A stretch of 64,000 nt of DNA from CAYQQQ01 sp964420125 (GTDB taxonomy: Bacteria > Actinomycetota > Acidimicrobiia > Acidimicrobiales > Microtrichaceae): positions 1-64,000 of the forward strand of contig CAYQQQ010000003.1 of assembly GCA_964420125.1 (NCBI GenBank). The letters are read 5' to 3'. Numbering within the stretch: the stretch's first letter is position 1; every line of letters begins with the position of its first letter. This document shows, piece after piece, positions 52,761 through 61,479 of this stretch. A model generated the notes under the pieces. The model saw only the letters and a program-made list of their open reading frames with translations. It was not told the DNA's origin and made no database searches. The translations under genes were made by a program, and so were the position numbers.

Positions 52761-53402
52761 ATGTCGAAGTTGATCATCGTCGGACTGATCATCGTGTGGG
52801 CCATCGTGCTGCTGCCCGATGTGCTGCAGCGTGTGTCCCGTACCCGCCGATCCGATTCGATCGGCTCGTTCAGCTCGCAGCTGAGCTCGCTCGGTCGGGC
52901 CAACGGCAACCGGCGCTCCCACGACAACGTCATCGATCTGCGCACCCGCTCCGCGCTGCAGCAGCCCGCGCCTCGGTCGCTGGTGTCCGCGCCGGCGTCG
53001 GGTGGTGGTGGCCGTCCCACTCCACCTGCGGACCGCTTCCCTTCGGATCTCGCTCCGCGCCCTGACGGGGAGTCCCCTCGTGGGGTGTCGCCGGCGGTGC
53101 GCAAGCGCCGCCAAGAGGTCCTGATGACCCTGGGTTCGCTGTCGGTCCTCACCCTGTTGGCCACGGTCGCCATCGGCGGAGCGTTCCTGGTGCTGCACCT
53201 GCTCGTGGACGTGCTGCTGATCACCTACCTGGTGCTGCTGGCGCAGGTGATGGCCGTCGTGCCGCCGGCGGTGGCTCGGCCCCGGACGCAGTCGCTGGCA
53301 CCGTTGAGCCCGCTCGACAACCTGCGCTCGCCGGTGATCGACCTGCGCACGGGCTCGGTCGGCCAGGCCGTGCCGGTCGCTGCCCGACGGATCGCCAACT
53401 GA
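52761..53402 (+). CDS. SepX/GlpR-like membrane protein
   Basis: 213 residues with GGGAGGG ahead of ATG 52761. One membrane helix at the N-terminus (LIIVGLIIVWAIVLLPDVLQR), a polar linker of about 95 residues, then two helices (about residues 122-165, LSVLTLLATVAIGGAFLVL and VDVLLITYLVLLAQVM). This layout, with IVWAIVLLP-type opening, is that of actinobacterial SepX/GlpR, found behind galU-moeA-moaC in Streptomyces and corynebacteria and linked to septum or polar growth control. The similarity was judged by layout and context, not alignment. It has its own promoter. Confidence 0.65.
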   Translation: MSKLIIVGLIIVWAIVLLPDVLQRVSRTRRSDSIGSFSSQLSSLGRANGNRRSHDNVIDLRTRSALQQPAPRSLVSAPASGGGGRPTPPADRFPSDLAPRPDGESPRGVSPAVRKRRQEVLMTLGSLSVLTLLATVAIGGAFLVLHLLVDVLLITYLVLLAQVMAVVPPAVARPRTQSLAPLSPLDNLRSPVIDLRTGSVGQAVPVAARRIAN

Positions 53403-53418
53403 CCCGGAGGGGGGTGAG

Positions 53419-54057
53419 GTGCCCACCCCGTTCCGCGACGAGCTCCACGCCCTGATCGAGGAGGCCGACGCGGTCCTGGGCGAAGCGAACCGCGCCCGCG
53501 AGACCGCGTTGCCGGGGTGCCGCGCCGTGATCCGGTCGTGCGGCTCCAGCATCAAGGCCGTCCACCGGCTCGATCCCGCATCGGCCGAGCGCCTCTGCGA
53601 CGAGGCCGAAGCCACGCTGCGCGGCGTCCAGCGAGCTGTCGCGGCGCACCCCGCGATCGAGCACGCCGGCTTCGTGCACGACGCCGAGAAGGAGTTCGTG
53701 GAGGCCCGGTGCGTCCTCGCGCTCGTCGGGGGCGGGTCGCTGCCGTCCGCCGAGTCGCTGGGCGTGGGCACGCCGGCCTGGTTGCGGGGGTTGGCAGAGG
53801 CGGCCAGCGAACTGCGGCGACACCTGCTCGACCGCCTCCGAGACGGCGAGCTGGAACGGGCGGAGCAGTTGCTGGAGCTGATGGAGGACGTCTACGACGC
53901 CCTCATGACCATCGACTACCCCGACGCGGTCACCTCCGGGCTCCGTCGAACGCTCGACGCGCTGCGAGCGGTGCTGGAGCGCAGTCGCGGCGACCTGACC
54001 ACCACGGTGCTCCAGACCCGTCTGCAGCGCGCCATCGAGGCAGCGCAGCAGCCGTAG
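53419..54057 (+). CDS. Translin-family protein
   Basis: 212 residues, all helical, fitting the translin fold: AVIRSCGSSIKAVHRLD, then GFVHDAEKEFVEARCVLALV, LGVGTPAWLRGLAEAASELRRHLLDRL and MTIDYPDAVTSGLRRTLDALR, RGDLTTTV. EKEFVEA is where TRAX carries its catalytic Glu pair, and the D of LDALR lies near the third acidic position. Translin/TRAX forms the eukaryotic C3PO RNA nuclease; archaeal and some bacterial homologues exist. GGAGGGGGG precedes GTG 53419, 16 bases after the membrane protein, so the two are an operon. Nuclease activity is inference. Confidence 0.7.
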   Translation: MPTPFRDELHALIEEADAVLGEANRARETALPGCRAVIRSCGSSIKAVHRLDPASAERLCDEAEATLRGVQRAVAAHPAIEHAGFVHDAEKEFVEARCVLALVGGGSLPSAESLGVGTPAWLRGLAEAASELRRHLLDRLRDGELERAEQLLELMEDVYDALMTIDYPDAVTSGLRRTLDALRAVLERSRGDLTTTVLQTRLQRAIEAAQQP

Positions 54058-54112
54058 AACGGACCCACGAGGTGGGGGCTCCACCGGATTCCAGCATCAG
54101 GCCCGGCGACGC

Positions 54113-54118
54113 TAGGAT
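54113..54118 (+). promoter_or_regulatory. -10 box of the tRNA-Ala gene
   Basis: TAGGAT ends 12 bases before the tRNA 5' end. A weak TTCCAG lies 18 bases upstream in the -35 position. Confidence 0.5.
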
Positions 54119-54130
54119 GACAGCTCCGTT

Positions 54131-54207
54131 GGGGGCGTAGCTCAGCTGGCTAGAGCGCTTCGGTCGCATCGAAGAGGTCGTGGGTTCGACTCCCATCGCC
54201 TCCACCA
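54131..54207 (+). tRNA. tRNA-Ala (anticodon CGC)
   Basis: 77 bases fold into a full cloverleaf: acceptor GGGGGCG/CGCCTCC, D stem GCTC/GAGC, anticodon stem CTTCG/CGAAG with loop GTCGCAT, T stem GTGGG/CCCAT, and the CCA end encoded (54205-54207). The anticodon is CGC, reading GCG, and the acceptor has the G3-U70 pair that specifies alanine. A promoter box lies just upstream. Confidence 0.93.
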
Positions 54208-54215
54208 ACATCCCC

Positions 54216-54233
54216 GGTCGGCCGCGCCCGACC
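54216..54233 (+). terminator. Weak hairpin after tRNA-Ala
   Basis: GGTCGG-CCGCGC-CCGACC, a 6-bp perfect stem nine bases after the CCA end, without T-run. Confidence 0.35.
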
Positions 54234-54279
54234 CTCGGCGGGAGGGGTCCGCGATCGCCGCCGGGGTGCATCGGGTGGA

Positions 54280-55593
54280 TCAGGAGGCGTTGTGCGCTCC
54301 CACCGGGTCCACCACGCCGTGGCCGTACTCGGTGTCGAACCCGGCGAGACCCCGGTCCTGGGCGGTGGAGGTGAGGGCGGTGAGGATCTCCTGATGGGTC
54401 GCCGGGCCCCGTGAGGACAACGTGGCGGCAACGATGCCGGCCACGTAGGGGCTCGCCATCGAGGTTCCGGACTTCGTGCCCCAGCCGCCCGGGATGGAGG
54501 AGATGATCGACTGACCCGGTGCGGCCACGTCCACCCACCAGCCGCGGCTGGAGAACGAGGCGACGGTGCCGGTGCTGGCGATGGCGGCCACGGCGATCGT
54601 GTTGTCGTCGGCCGCGGGGTAGCGGGTCGAGCCGCTGGTGCCCCCGTTGCCTGCCGCCACGACCACGACCGCACCGTGGGCCACGGCGTAGTCGATGGCC
54701 TCGGTCATGGCCACCGAGGACGAGGAGCTCGACAGGGACAGGTTGAGCACGTCCGCGCCGTCGTCCACCGCCCAGCGGATCCCTCGGGCCACGTCGTCGC
54801 TGGATCCGGAGCCGTTGGGGTGCAGCACCTTGACCGGCACGATGGTGGCGGTCGGCGCCACGCCGGCGATGCCGACCCCATCGGAGGCCCCCGCGGCCGC
54901 GATGCCCGCCACGTGCGTGCCGTGTCCGTGGGAGTCGGTGGCGCCCGCCCCCGGCACCGTGGCGCCGTCCAGCGTCGACACCCCGGTGGTGAGCCGTCCG
55001 GCGACGTCGGGGTGGCTGCCGTCGACCCCGGTGTCGATGACGGCGACCTCCACCCCGGTGCCCGTGCCGCAGGTCCACAGGGGCTCGACCGGGACCGCGT
55101 TGAACGCCCACTGGCTTCCCCGGAGCGGGTCGGTGGCGGTGGCGTCCGCCCCGAGCGTCGGGGCCGGCGCCGGTTGGTCGTCCTCGATGCCCACCTCGAC
55201 CACCGGTCCGGCACCCCGCAGCGTCCCGGCGGCGTCGAGGAGCACAGCGGCCCCCATCACCTGCGATCGGTCGACGGTGACGATCTCCAGTCGGCCGCCG
55301 ACCTCGGCCACCACCTCGTAGTCGTCGCTCGTCACCGCGTCGCCGGCGGCGGCCGTGTCGGCTGTGGTGCCACCCGCTGGTTCCGACACGTCGGCCGCCG
55401 ACGCTCCGCTCTGCTGCGAGGAGCCCACCGGTCCGCACTGGGGCGCCTGGGGAGCCACCGGTGGGGGCGCAGGCACCACAAGCGGGGGCGAGGGGCTCGA
55501 TACCACACAGGCGGCGCTGAGTCCGCAGACCCCGGCGACCAGGGCGGCCAGGTAGCGGCTGCGGCGGGACGCGGAGGGCGGGAGGACGACCAC
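54280..55593 (-). CDS. Subtilase (S8) lipoprotein
   Basis: 437 residues from GTG 55593 with signal peptide and lipobox GLSAAC (about residue 28), so anchored outside. A Pro/Ala-rich stretch and a small inhibitor-like region (residues about 90-155) precede the S8 domain. Its catalytic triad is Asp in AVIDTGVDGSHP, His in HGHGTHVAGIAA and Ser in SGTSMASPYVAG; oxyanion Asn lies in AAGNGGTSG. It should be an active extracellular serine protease. The start is uncertain, since no ATG lies near. It ends 72 bases from the tRNA. Confidence 0.85.
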   Translation of the reverse strand: MVVLPPSASRRSRYLAALVAGVCGLSAACVVSSPSPPLVVPAPPPVAPQAPQCGPVGSSQQSGASAADVSEPAGGTTADTAAAGDAVTSDDYEVVAEVGGRLEIVTVDRSQVMGAAVLLDAAGTLRGAGPVVEVGIEDDQPAPAPTLGADATATDPLRGSQWAFNAVPVEPLWTCGTGTGVEVAVIDTGVDGSHPDVAGRLTTGVSTLDGATVPGAGATDSHGHGTHVAGIAAAGASDGVGIAGVAPTATIVPVKVLHPNGSGSSDDVARGIRWAVDDGADVLNLSLSSSSSSVAMTEAIDYAVAHGAVVVVAAGNGGTSGSTRYPAADDNTIAVAAIASTGTVASFSSRGWWVDVAAPGQSIISSIPGGWGTKSGTSMASPYVAGIVAATLSSRGPATHQEILTALTSTAQDRGLAGFDTEYGHGVVDPVGAHNAS

Positions 55594-55687
55594 CTTCGCG
55601 TGGTCGGCGCGAATCCGTGTCGCCTTGAGCCCCGTTCTGTTCCTCCCTCGTCGCGCTGAGCGCGACCTGGGGTGAGCAGAAGGAGTC

Positions 55688-58600
55688 TCAGGCGACCGTG
55701 GCGCCGGAGCGGTTGATGGCCGCGGCGTCGGTGCCCAGGTAGGAGGCGATGACGGCAGGGTGCTCCAGCACCTCGGCCGGCGGTCCGCCGACCAGCACCT
55801 CGCCCAGCTCCATTGCCACCAGCCGGTCGCACAGCCCCGCCAGCAGCGGCATGTCGTGCTCGATGACCAACATGGCGGCGCCGGTGTGCTCGCAGATCTT
55901 GCGCAGCAGCGGCCCGAGCGCCTCGGTCTCACGCTGGGCCACCCCGGCGGACGGCTCGTCCAGGCACATGAGCACCGGCTCCTCGGCCAGCAGGCAAGCC
56001 AGCTCCACGATGCGCCGCGTGCCGGTGGACAGGGCGGCGACCGGCGTGTTGGCGTAGCCGCCCAGGCCCAGCAGGTCGACCAGCTCGGTGACCTTGGCCG
56101 CGGTCAGGTCTTCGGAGAGGTAGGACGCCGGCTGGCGGGTGGCGTCGGCGATGAGCGAGCGGGAGGCCACCGTGCGCTCGCAGGCCACGGAGATCACCTC
56201 GGTGACGGTGAGGCTGGGGAACAGGCGCGCCTCCTGGAAGGTGCGCCCGAGCCGGCCGCGGGCCCGCTCGTTGGGCGACCAGGCCGTCATGTCCACGCCC
56301 CGGAAGGTGACCGTGCCGCCGTCGACGGCGTGGAAGCCCGAGACGCAGTCCATCAGCGTGGTCTTGCCCGCGCCGTTCTGGCCGATGAGCCCCACGATCT
56401 CCCCGGGGCGGACCTCCAGGTCCACGTGGCTGAGGGCCTGCACCCCGCCGAAGCGCTTGGTGATGTCCCGGCAGACCAGGATCGGCTCGCGCTGCTCCAT
56501 CGGCAGCAGCTGCACCTCGTGGGACTGCTCGAGCCGCGACAGGTCGATGGAGGTGATGGTGCGGGTGCCCTCGTCGTCGTCCTCGGCGGAGCCACCGCCT
56601 CCCGCCCCCTCGATGAACACCGAGCGCAGCAGGTCCGGCCGGTCGATCAGCTCGCGGGTGGGCCCTTCGAAGCGCACCGTGCCCTTCTCCAGGAACACCG
56701 CCCGCTCGGCGAGGGTGAGCGCCACGTTGATCGACTGCTCGACGACGATGATGGTGATCCCCTCGGCGTTGAGCCGGCGCACCACGTCGCACAGGGCGGC
56801 CACGATCATGGGTGACAGGCCGAGGGAGAGCTCGTCGATGAGGAGCACCCGGGGCCGCAGCAGCAGCGTCATCGCCATGGCGAGCTGCTGCTGCTCACCG
56901 CCGGAGAGGTCGCCGGCGAGCTGGCTTCGGCGGTCCACCAGCACCGGGAACAGCGCGTCGACGTCCTCGAGGGAGTCGGTGATGCGCTCGTGGTCCTTGC
57001 GGAAGGTCCAGCAGGCGAGCCGGAGGTGGTCCGCGACCGACAGCGTGGGGAAGATGGCCTTGCCGCCGGGCATGAGCGCCACGCCGCTGCGCACGATCTG
57101 CTCCGCCGATCGCCCGGAGAGGTCGGTGTCGCCGATGCGGACCTTGCCGTCGTGGGGGGCCAGGCCGCAGATGGCCTTGAGGATGGTGGACTTGCCGGCG
57201 CCGTTGGTGCCGAGCAGCGCCACGATCTCCCCGTCGGCCACCGAGAGGTCGACGTCGAAGAGGATCTGCAGCTGTCCGTAGGAGACGTTCACCCCGGAGG
57301 CGTCGAGGAGGGCGGTGGCCCCGCCCAGGCCGGCCTCGCTCGGTCGGAGGATGGGGTCCGGTACCAGGACGACCGGGGAGGGGTGATCGCCGTTGAGGCG
57401 GAGTCCGGGGCCCTGTTCGGGGATGGCCGCCGGTGGAGGCGGTGGGACCAGCGCCGCAGGAGCGACGGTCGGCGGCGGCGGCGGTGGTGGCGGTGGTGGT
57501 GGCAGCGACGGGGCGGGAACGGCGCCGCTGGGAGGCGGCGGTGGAGGCAGCAGGAGCGTCGGCGTGGAGCTGCGGAGGTCGATGACCGGCGGCGCACCGG
57601 GCGGGGGCGTCGGCGGTGCGGTGGGCGCCGGCCCGAGCGGTCGCCCGTCGAGGTCCATGCCGTGGCGGGCGGCCAGGCGGGCCAGCACCGCGTCGCGCAC
57701 CTTGGCGGCCAGTCCGGCCACGCCGGAGGGGATCAGCCACAGCACCAGCAGCACGCCCACGCCGGAGGCCACCAGACGCAAGGTGTCGCTGGCGTCCTGG
57801 AGGCCCCGGCCGGTGCCGGCGCCCACGATGGCGCCGGGGATGGAGCCGAGGCCGCCGATGGTGGTGAGGGAGAACACGTCGACGGACATGTAGGGCGCAT
57901 AGGAGCCGCCCCGGGCGCCGTGGTTCACCAGCATGTGCAGCCCGCCCGCGAGGCCGGCGATGGTGCCGGAGAACACGAAGGCGGTGAGCCGGATCCAGGT
58001 GGAGGGCACCGACGCCGCCTCGGCGGCCTTCAGGTTGTCGCGCGACGCGAGGATCAGCCGACCGGATCGTGAGCGCCGCACGCCGACGGTGAGCGCCACC
58101 GCCAGCGCCAGCATGGCGATGCAGAAGTAGAGCATCGTGCGCTCGTCCTCGAGGTTGAAACGGCCCCACAGGTAGGGGCGGTCGATGGTCTCGGGGATCA
58201 TGCCGCCGGCGATGTTGGGGTTGAGCACCAGGGTGTCGAGTACCACCGCGAAGCTGAGGGTGACCACCGCCAGGAACGGCCCTTGGATGCGCAGCGCCGG
58301 CAGCCCGATCAGCAGCGCCACCAGGGCGCCGGCAAGGGAGGCCAGCAGGAGTGTGGCGAACAGGTCGAGGTTCCAGTGGATCACCACGTTGCCGGCGACC
58401 ACAGCGGCCATCCCGGCGATGGCGAACTGGCCGAGGCTGATCTGGCCGCCCCATCCGGTGAGCACCACCAGGCTCACCCCGATGATGGCCCAGGTCACCA
58501 TGATGGAGCCGGTGAAGGACGCGCCGGGGGCGAGCTGGAGCGGCACGAGGACGGCGGCGGCGGCGACCGCCACCCAACCCACGATCCGGCTGACCTGCAC

Positions 58601-59734
58601 AGAGCGCAGCTTGGCGATGGCGGGATGGATGGGCCGGATCAGCTCGGCGTCCTTCCAACCGCCGTCCGCATCGTGGGCCCGGGACTTGCCGCGACGCTGG
58701 ATGAGAAGACCGACCAGGATGGCGAGGAACGTGATCAGGTGGGTCAGCTCCGGCGTGGTCGTGTTCCAGCCCACGAGGCTGTCGAGCACCCCTATGCCCA
58801 CTGCGCTGGCGAAGGCGACCGGCATCGACTCCATGCGCCCGAGGATGGCGGCGGCCAGGGCGGGCAGGAGCAGCGACGGCCCGGTCGCCGCCGACGGCGT
58901 GACCCCCACCAGCGGAGCCCGCAGGGCGACCGTCATGGCGCCCATCCCGCCGGCGATCGCCCACACCGCGGTCGACAGCGAGCGCACGGGGATGCCCAGC
59001 AGTCGGGCCCTCTCCGTGTTCTCCGCTGCGGCACGGATGGCCTTGCCCGCCAGCGACTGCTGCAGGAACCAGGCCAGCACGAGGACCATCACCGGCACGA
59101 CCACCGCGATCAACAGGTAGTTGCCGTCGAGGGCGATCTTGCCGATCGACACCATCCAACTGGTGAGCGGGGTGGCGAAGGAGGAGAGGAGGGTGCTCTT
59201 GGCACCCAGGGCATGCGGGAGCAGGAGCTCGAGTCCGCCGAGCAGCTGGGCGAGCCCGATCGTGGCCACGGTGAGCACGAGGCGGGCGGCATTGGCGAAG
59301 CGTCGGATGACGGCGAACTCCACGAGGGCTCCGACCATCAGGCCGAGCAGCGGTGCCGCCAGCAGCGACACCCAGTAGGGCCACTCGAGGGTGACGTAGA
59401 GGTGCACGGCGACACCGCCGGCGACCCCGGCGATGGCTGCGGCGGCGAAGTTGATGATCCGGTTGGACCGCCAGATCAGGATCAACCCCACCGCCATCAT
59501 GCCGGTGAGCCCCCCGAGGGTGGCACCGATCGCCACGATGCCGAGCGGCGCCCCCTGGGGCAGGAGCAGGTTCGCCACCAGCCACGTCAGCGCGAGCGCG
59601 GCGAGGATGCCCGACAGGCGCACCGGGGCGGGCAGCTCTCTCCACCGGGCGCGCGCGCCCCTGCCTGCAGGTGGCTTGTCGGGAGGAGGTCCTTCCGCTG
59701 GGGTCCGCTCTTCGAGCGGGGCGACGGCTGTCAT
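55688..59734 (-). CDS. Single-chain LivH-LivM-LivF-LivG branched-chain amino-acid-type ABC transporter
   Basis: 1348 residues, one unbroken frame. LivH-like permease (about 45-345) ends in the FLAILVGLLIQRRGK region and has RAAAENTERARLLGIPV (EAA loop). LivM-like permease (about 370-690) has VVLTGWGGQISLGQFAIAG and ASRDNLKAAEAASVP. A Pro-rich linker (690-800) follows. ABC domain 1 is LivF-like: GTNGAGKST (842-850), LSGGEQQQ (943-950), LLIDEL. ABC domain 2 is LivG-like: GQNGAGKTT (1118-1126), RLGRTFQEARLFPSLTV, LSTGTRR, CLDEPSAGV. So it is a whole transporter core. ATG 59734 overlaps the binding-protein stop (ATGA). Substrate probably a branched-chain amino acid, amide or urea-like compound. 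Confidence 0.92.
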   Translation of the reverse strand: MTAVAPLEERTPAEGPPPDKPPAGRGARARWRELPAPVRLSGILAALALTWLVANLLLPQGAPLGIVAIGATLGGLTGMMAVGLILIWRSNRIINFAAAAIAGVAGGVAVHLYVTLEWPYWVSLLAAPLLGLMVGALVEFAVIRRFANAARLVLTVATIGLAQLLGGLELLLPHALGAKSTLLSSFATPLTSWMVSIGKIALDGNYLLIAVVVPVMVLVLAWFLQQSLAGKAIRAAAENTERARLLGIPVRSLSTAVWAIAGGMGAMTVALRAPLVGVTPSAATGPSLLLPALAAAILGRMESMPVAFASAVGIGVLDSLVGWNTTTPELTHLITFLAILVGLLIQRRGKSRAHDADGGWKDAELIRPIHPAIAKLRSVQVSRIVGWVAVAAAAVLVPLQLAPGASFTGSIMVTWAIIGVSLVVLTGWGGQISLGQFAIAGMAAVVAGNVVIHWNLDLFATLLLASLAGALVALLIGLPALRIQGPFLAVVTLSFAVVLDTLVLNPNIAGGMIPETIDRPYLWGRFNLEDERTMLYFCIAMLALAVALTVGVRRSRSGRLILASRDNLKAAEAASVPSTWIRLTAFVFSGTIAGLAGGLHMLVNHGARGGSYAPYMSVDVFSLTTIGGLGSIPGAIVGAGTGRGLQDASDTLRLVASGVGVLLVLWLIPSGVAGLAAKVRDAVLARLAARHGMDLDGRPLGPAPTAPPTPPPGAPPVIDLRSSTPTLLLPPPPPPSGAVPAPSLPPPPPPPPPPPTVAPAALVPPPPPAAIPEQGPGLRLNGDHPSPVVLVPDPILRPSEAGLGGATALLDASGVNVSYGQLQILFDVDLSVADGEIVALLGTNGAGKSTILKAICGLAPHDGKVRIGDTDLSGRSAEQIVRSGVALMPGGKAIFPTLSVADHLRLACWTFRKDHERITDSLEDVDALFPVLVDRRSQLAGDLSGGEQQQLAMAMTLLLRPRVLLIDELSLGLSPMIVAALCDVVRRLNAEGITIIVVEQSINVALTLAERAVFLEKGTVRFEGPTRELIDRPDLLRSVFIEGAGGGGSAEDDDEGTRTITSIDLSRLEQSHEVQLLPMEQREPILVCRDITKRFGGVQALSHVDLEVRPGEIVGLIGQNGAGKTTLMDCVSGFHAVDGGTVTFRGVDMTAWSPNERARGRLGRTFQEARLFPSLTVTEVISVACERTVASRSLIADATRQPASYLSEDLTAAKVTELVDLLGLGGYANTPVAALSTGTRRIVELACLLAEEPVLMCLDEPSAGVAQRETEALGPLLRKICEHTGAAMLVIEHDMPLLAGLCDRLVAMELGEVLVGGPPAEVLEHPAVIASYLGTDAAAINRSGATVA

Positions 59735-61479
59735 CCGGCCCACTTGGGGCTGCCACCCGGCCACTTGCCGATGGGGAACCGGGCACCGTTGTTGGAGTCC
59801 ACGTAGGCGCCGGCGCGACGTGACTCGACCGAGACCGTGGACGGGTTCCAGTGGATCTCGCGGGCGTCGTCGGAGGTGCTGTAGTCGCCGGCAGCGAACC
59901 CCCAGGTCCCGTATGGCCCCGACCGGCGTGGGTAGTCGAACATGCCCTTCTCGAAGCTGGCCACCGTGAGGTTCGGTCCGGCCATCTGGACGCCGATCGC
60001 CAGCAGGTAGAGCTGGTTGTAGATGAGCTCGACTCCGATCGACGGCTCCTCGGGCCGCACCGTCTTGTAGGCCTTGTAGCCGATGCCCTGGCCCTGCGGC
60101 TGGGTCGGGCCGGCGAAGCTCACCCCGAAGGCGTGGCGCCACACCTCCTGGTTGAACAGTGCCCCCACGGTGTCGCTGTCTGCCAGGGCCAGACCTGTGA
60201 CCACGAACTCCGGGTAGTACTGGAGGCTGGAGCCGCCCAACTCGGCGGTGAGGTACTTGAGGAAGATCGGGTCGCAGCCGCAGATCACCGTGGTGATGTT
60301 GCCAAGCTTGAGCTTGTTGGCGATCTCCTTGGCCTTCGGCTGACTGGTGGCGACCAACTCGTACTTCTCGTTCATGGCCAGCTCGCCCGCCTTGCCCGAG
60401 CGTTCCAGCAAGGCGATGCCGGCGTTCACGCACTCCTGGTAGATCTGGTTGGACGGCGCGACCACCGCGGTTCGGCGGGGCTTGTCGCTGAGGCCAGCGC
60501 CTGCGTTCGCCGCGGGTTGGCCGAACATCTTGGTGGCGTAGTACGAGGCGACGGACTCCACCACGGTGGAGCAGTCGGTGAACTGGGTCCACGAGTACGG
60601 CTTGTGGGCGTTCAGCCAGTCGCGCGACACGTAGGGCACGCCCACGTTGATCACGCCCTTCTTCGACAGCGCATCGGCGTAGGGGGCGGACACGGCCGAC
60701 ACGTCGGCGAAGGCCTTGTACTCCTGGGCCACCTTCAGGGCGTCGGCCTGGGCACCCTCCTGGCCCTTGCCGAGGGTCTCCTGGAGGATGTCGCCCTTGC
60801 CGTCGTACACGACCAGCTTGATCTTGCGGCCGTAGAACTGGAAGCGCCGGTTGAAGTACTCGACCAGTCCCTCAACCGTGCGCTGGATGCGCTCCGGCGT
60901 CTCGCCCGCCAGGTTCTGGACGGCCCCCGCCTCCTTCGAGACCGCGTCGAGGATGCCGTTGGCGAAGCCGTCGATGCGCACCGTCACGACGATCTCGGTG
61001 GGGGTGACGCCCTGGGCGGTGGCGCCGCCGTTGCCGCCGCTCCACTGGATGCAGGGAGGGGAGTAGGGGTCGTTGGGGATCTGTGCCGCGCCGCAGCCGG
61101 CGATCTTGGCCGGTGCCTTGGGATCGGTCGCCGAACCACCGGCGGTGGAGCCCCCTCCCTTCTTGGAGGTGCTCGAGGACGCGTCCTTGCCGGCGGAACC
61201 GCCGCCCGCCCCGGAGGAGCCGACCGGGAGCCCGGTCTCGGGATCGATGGCGACGGTGGTGTCGGTCGAGTCGGTGGAGTCGGTGGCCGCGTCCTCGCCC
61301 TCCAGGTCCTCGTCGCCCTCGCCGAGCAGGCCGGCGACGGACTCCGCCTCGCCGAGGTCGGCGTCCACTCCCTCGGGCGCCTTGCTGGGCACCAGCAGCA
61401 CCACCGCCAGGAACACGGCGGTGAAGCCGATGAGGGGGCCGTAGCCCCGGAACAGTCGATCCTGGAACGGCGAGCTCAC
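59731..61479 (-). CDS. Membrane-anchored solute-binding protein of the Liv operon
   Basis: 582 residues. The N-terminal helix (GPLIGFTAVFLAVVLLVP, about residues 14-31) has no lipobox, so the protein is probably held by an uncleaved anchor. Then comes a disordered Asp/Ser/Thr/Gly/Lys linker (about 40-125), then a periplasmic-binding-protein type I (Leu/Ile/Val-binding-like) domain (about 150-560): ASYYATKMFG, RRTAVVAPSNQIYQECVNAG, GIGYKAYKTVRPEEPSIGVELIYNQLYLLAIG. It starts with GTG 61479 inside the previous gene's stop (GTGA). It should deliver the ligand to the fused transporter. Confidence 0.85.
   Translation of the reverse strand: MSSPFQDRLFRGYGPLIGFTAVFLAVVLLVPSKAPEGVDADLGEAESVAGLLGEGDEDLEGEDAATDSTDSTDTTVAIDPETGLPVGSSGAGGGSAGKDASSSTSKKGGGSTAGGSATDPKAPAKIAGCGAAQIPNDPYSPPCIQWSGGNGGATAQGVTPTEIVVTVRIDGFANGILDAVSKEAGAVQNLAGETPERIQRTVEGLVEYFNRRFQFYGRKIKLVVYDGKGDILQETLGKGQEGAQADALKVAQEYKAFADVSAVSAPYADALSKKGVINVGVPYVSRDWLNAHKPYSWTQFTDCSTVVESVASYYATKMFGQPAANAGAGLSDKPRRTAVVAPSNQIYQECVNAGIALLERSGKAGELAMNEKYELVATSQPKAKEIANKLKLGNITTVICGCDPIFLKYLTAELGGSSLQYYPEFVVTGLALADSDTVGALFNQEVWRHAFGVSFAGPTQPQGQGIGYKAYKTVRPEEPSIGVELIYNQLYLLAIGVQMAGPNLTVASFEKGMFDYPRRSGPYGTWGFAAGDYSTSDDAREIHWNPSTVSVESRRAGAYVDSNNGARFPIGKWPGGSPKWAG

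Noticed and set aside
55688..60592. Whether the Liv frame starts upstream at 60592
   Set aside because: The region above 59734 is the binding protein read in another frame; the ATGA overlap fixes the start at 59734.
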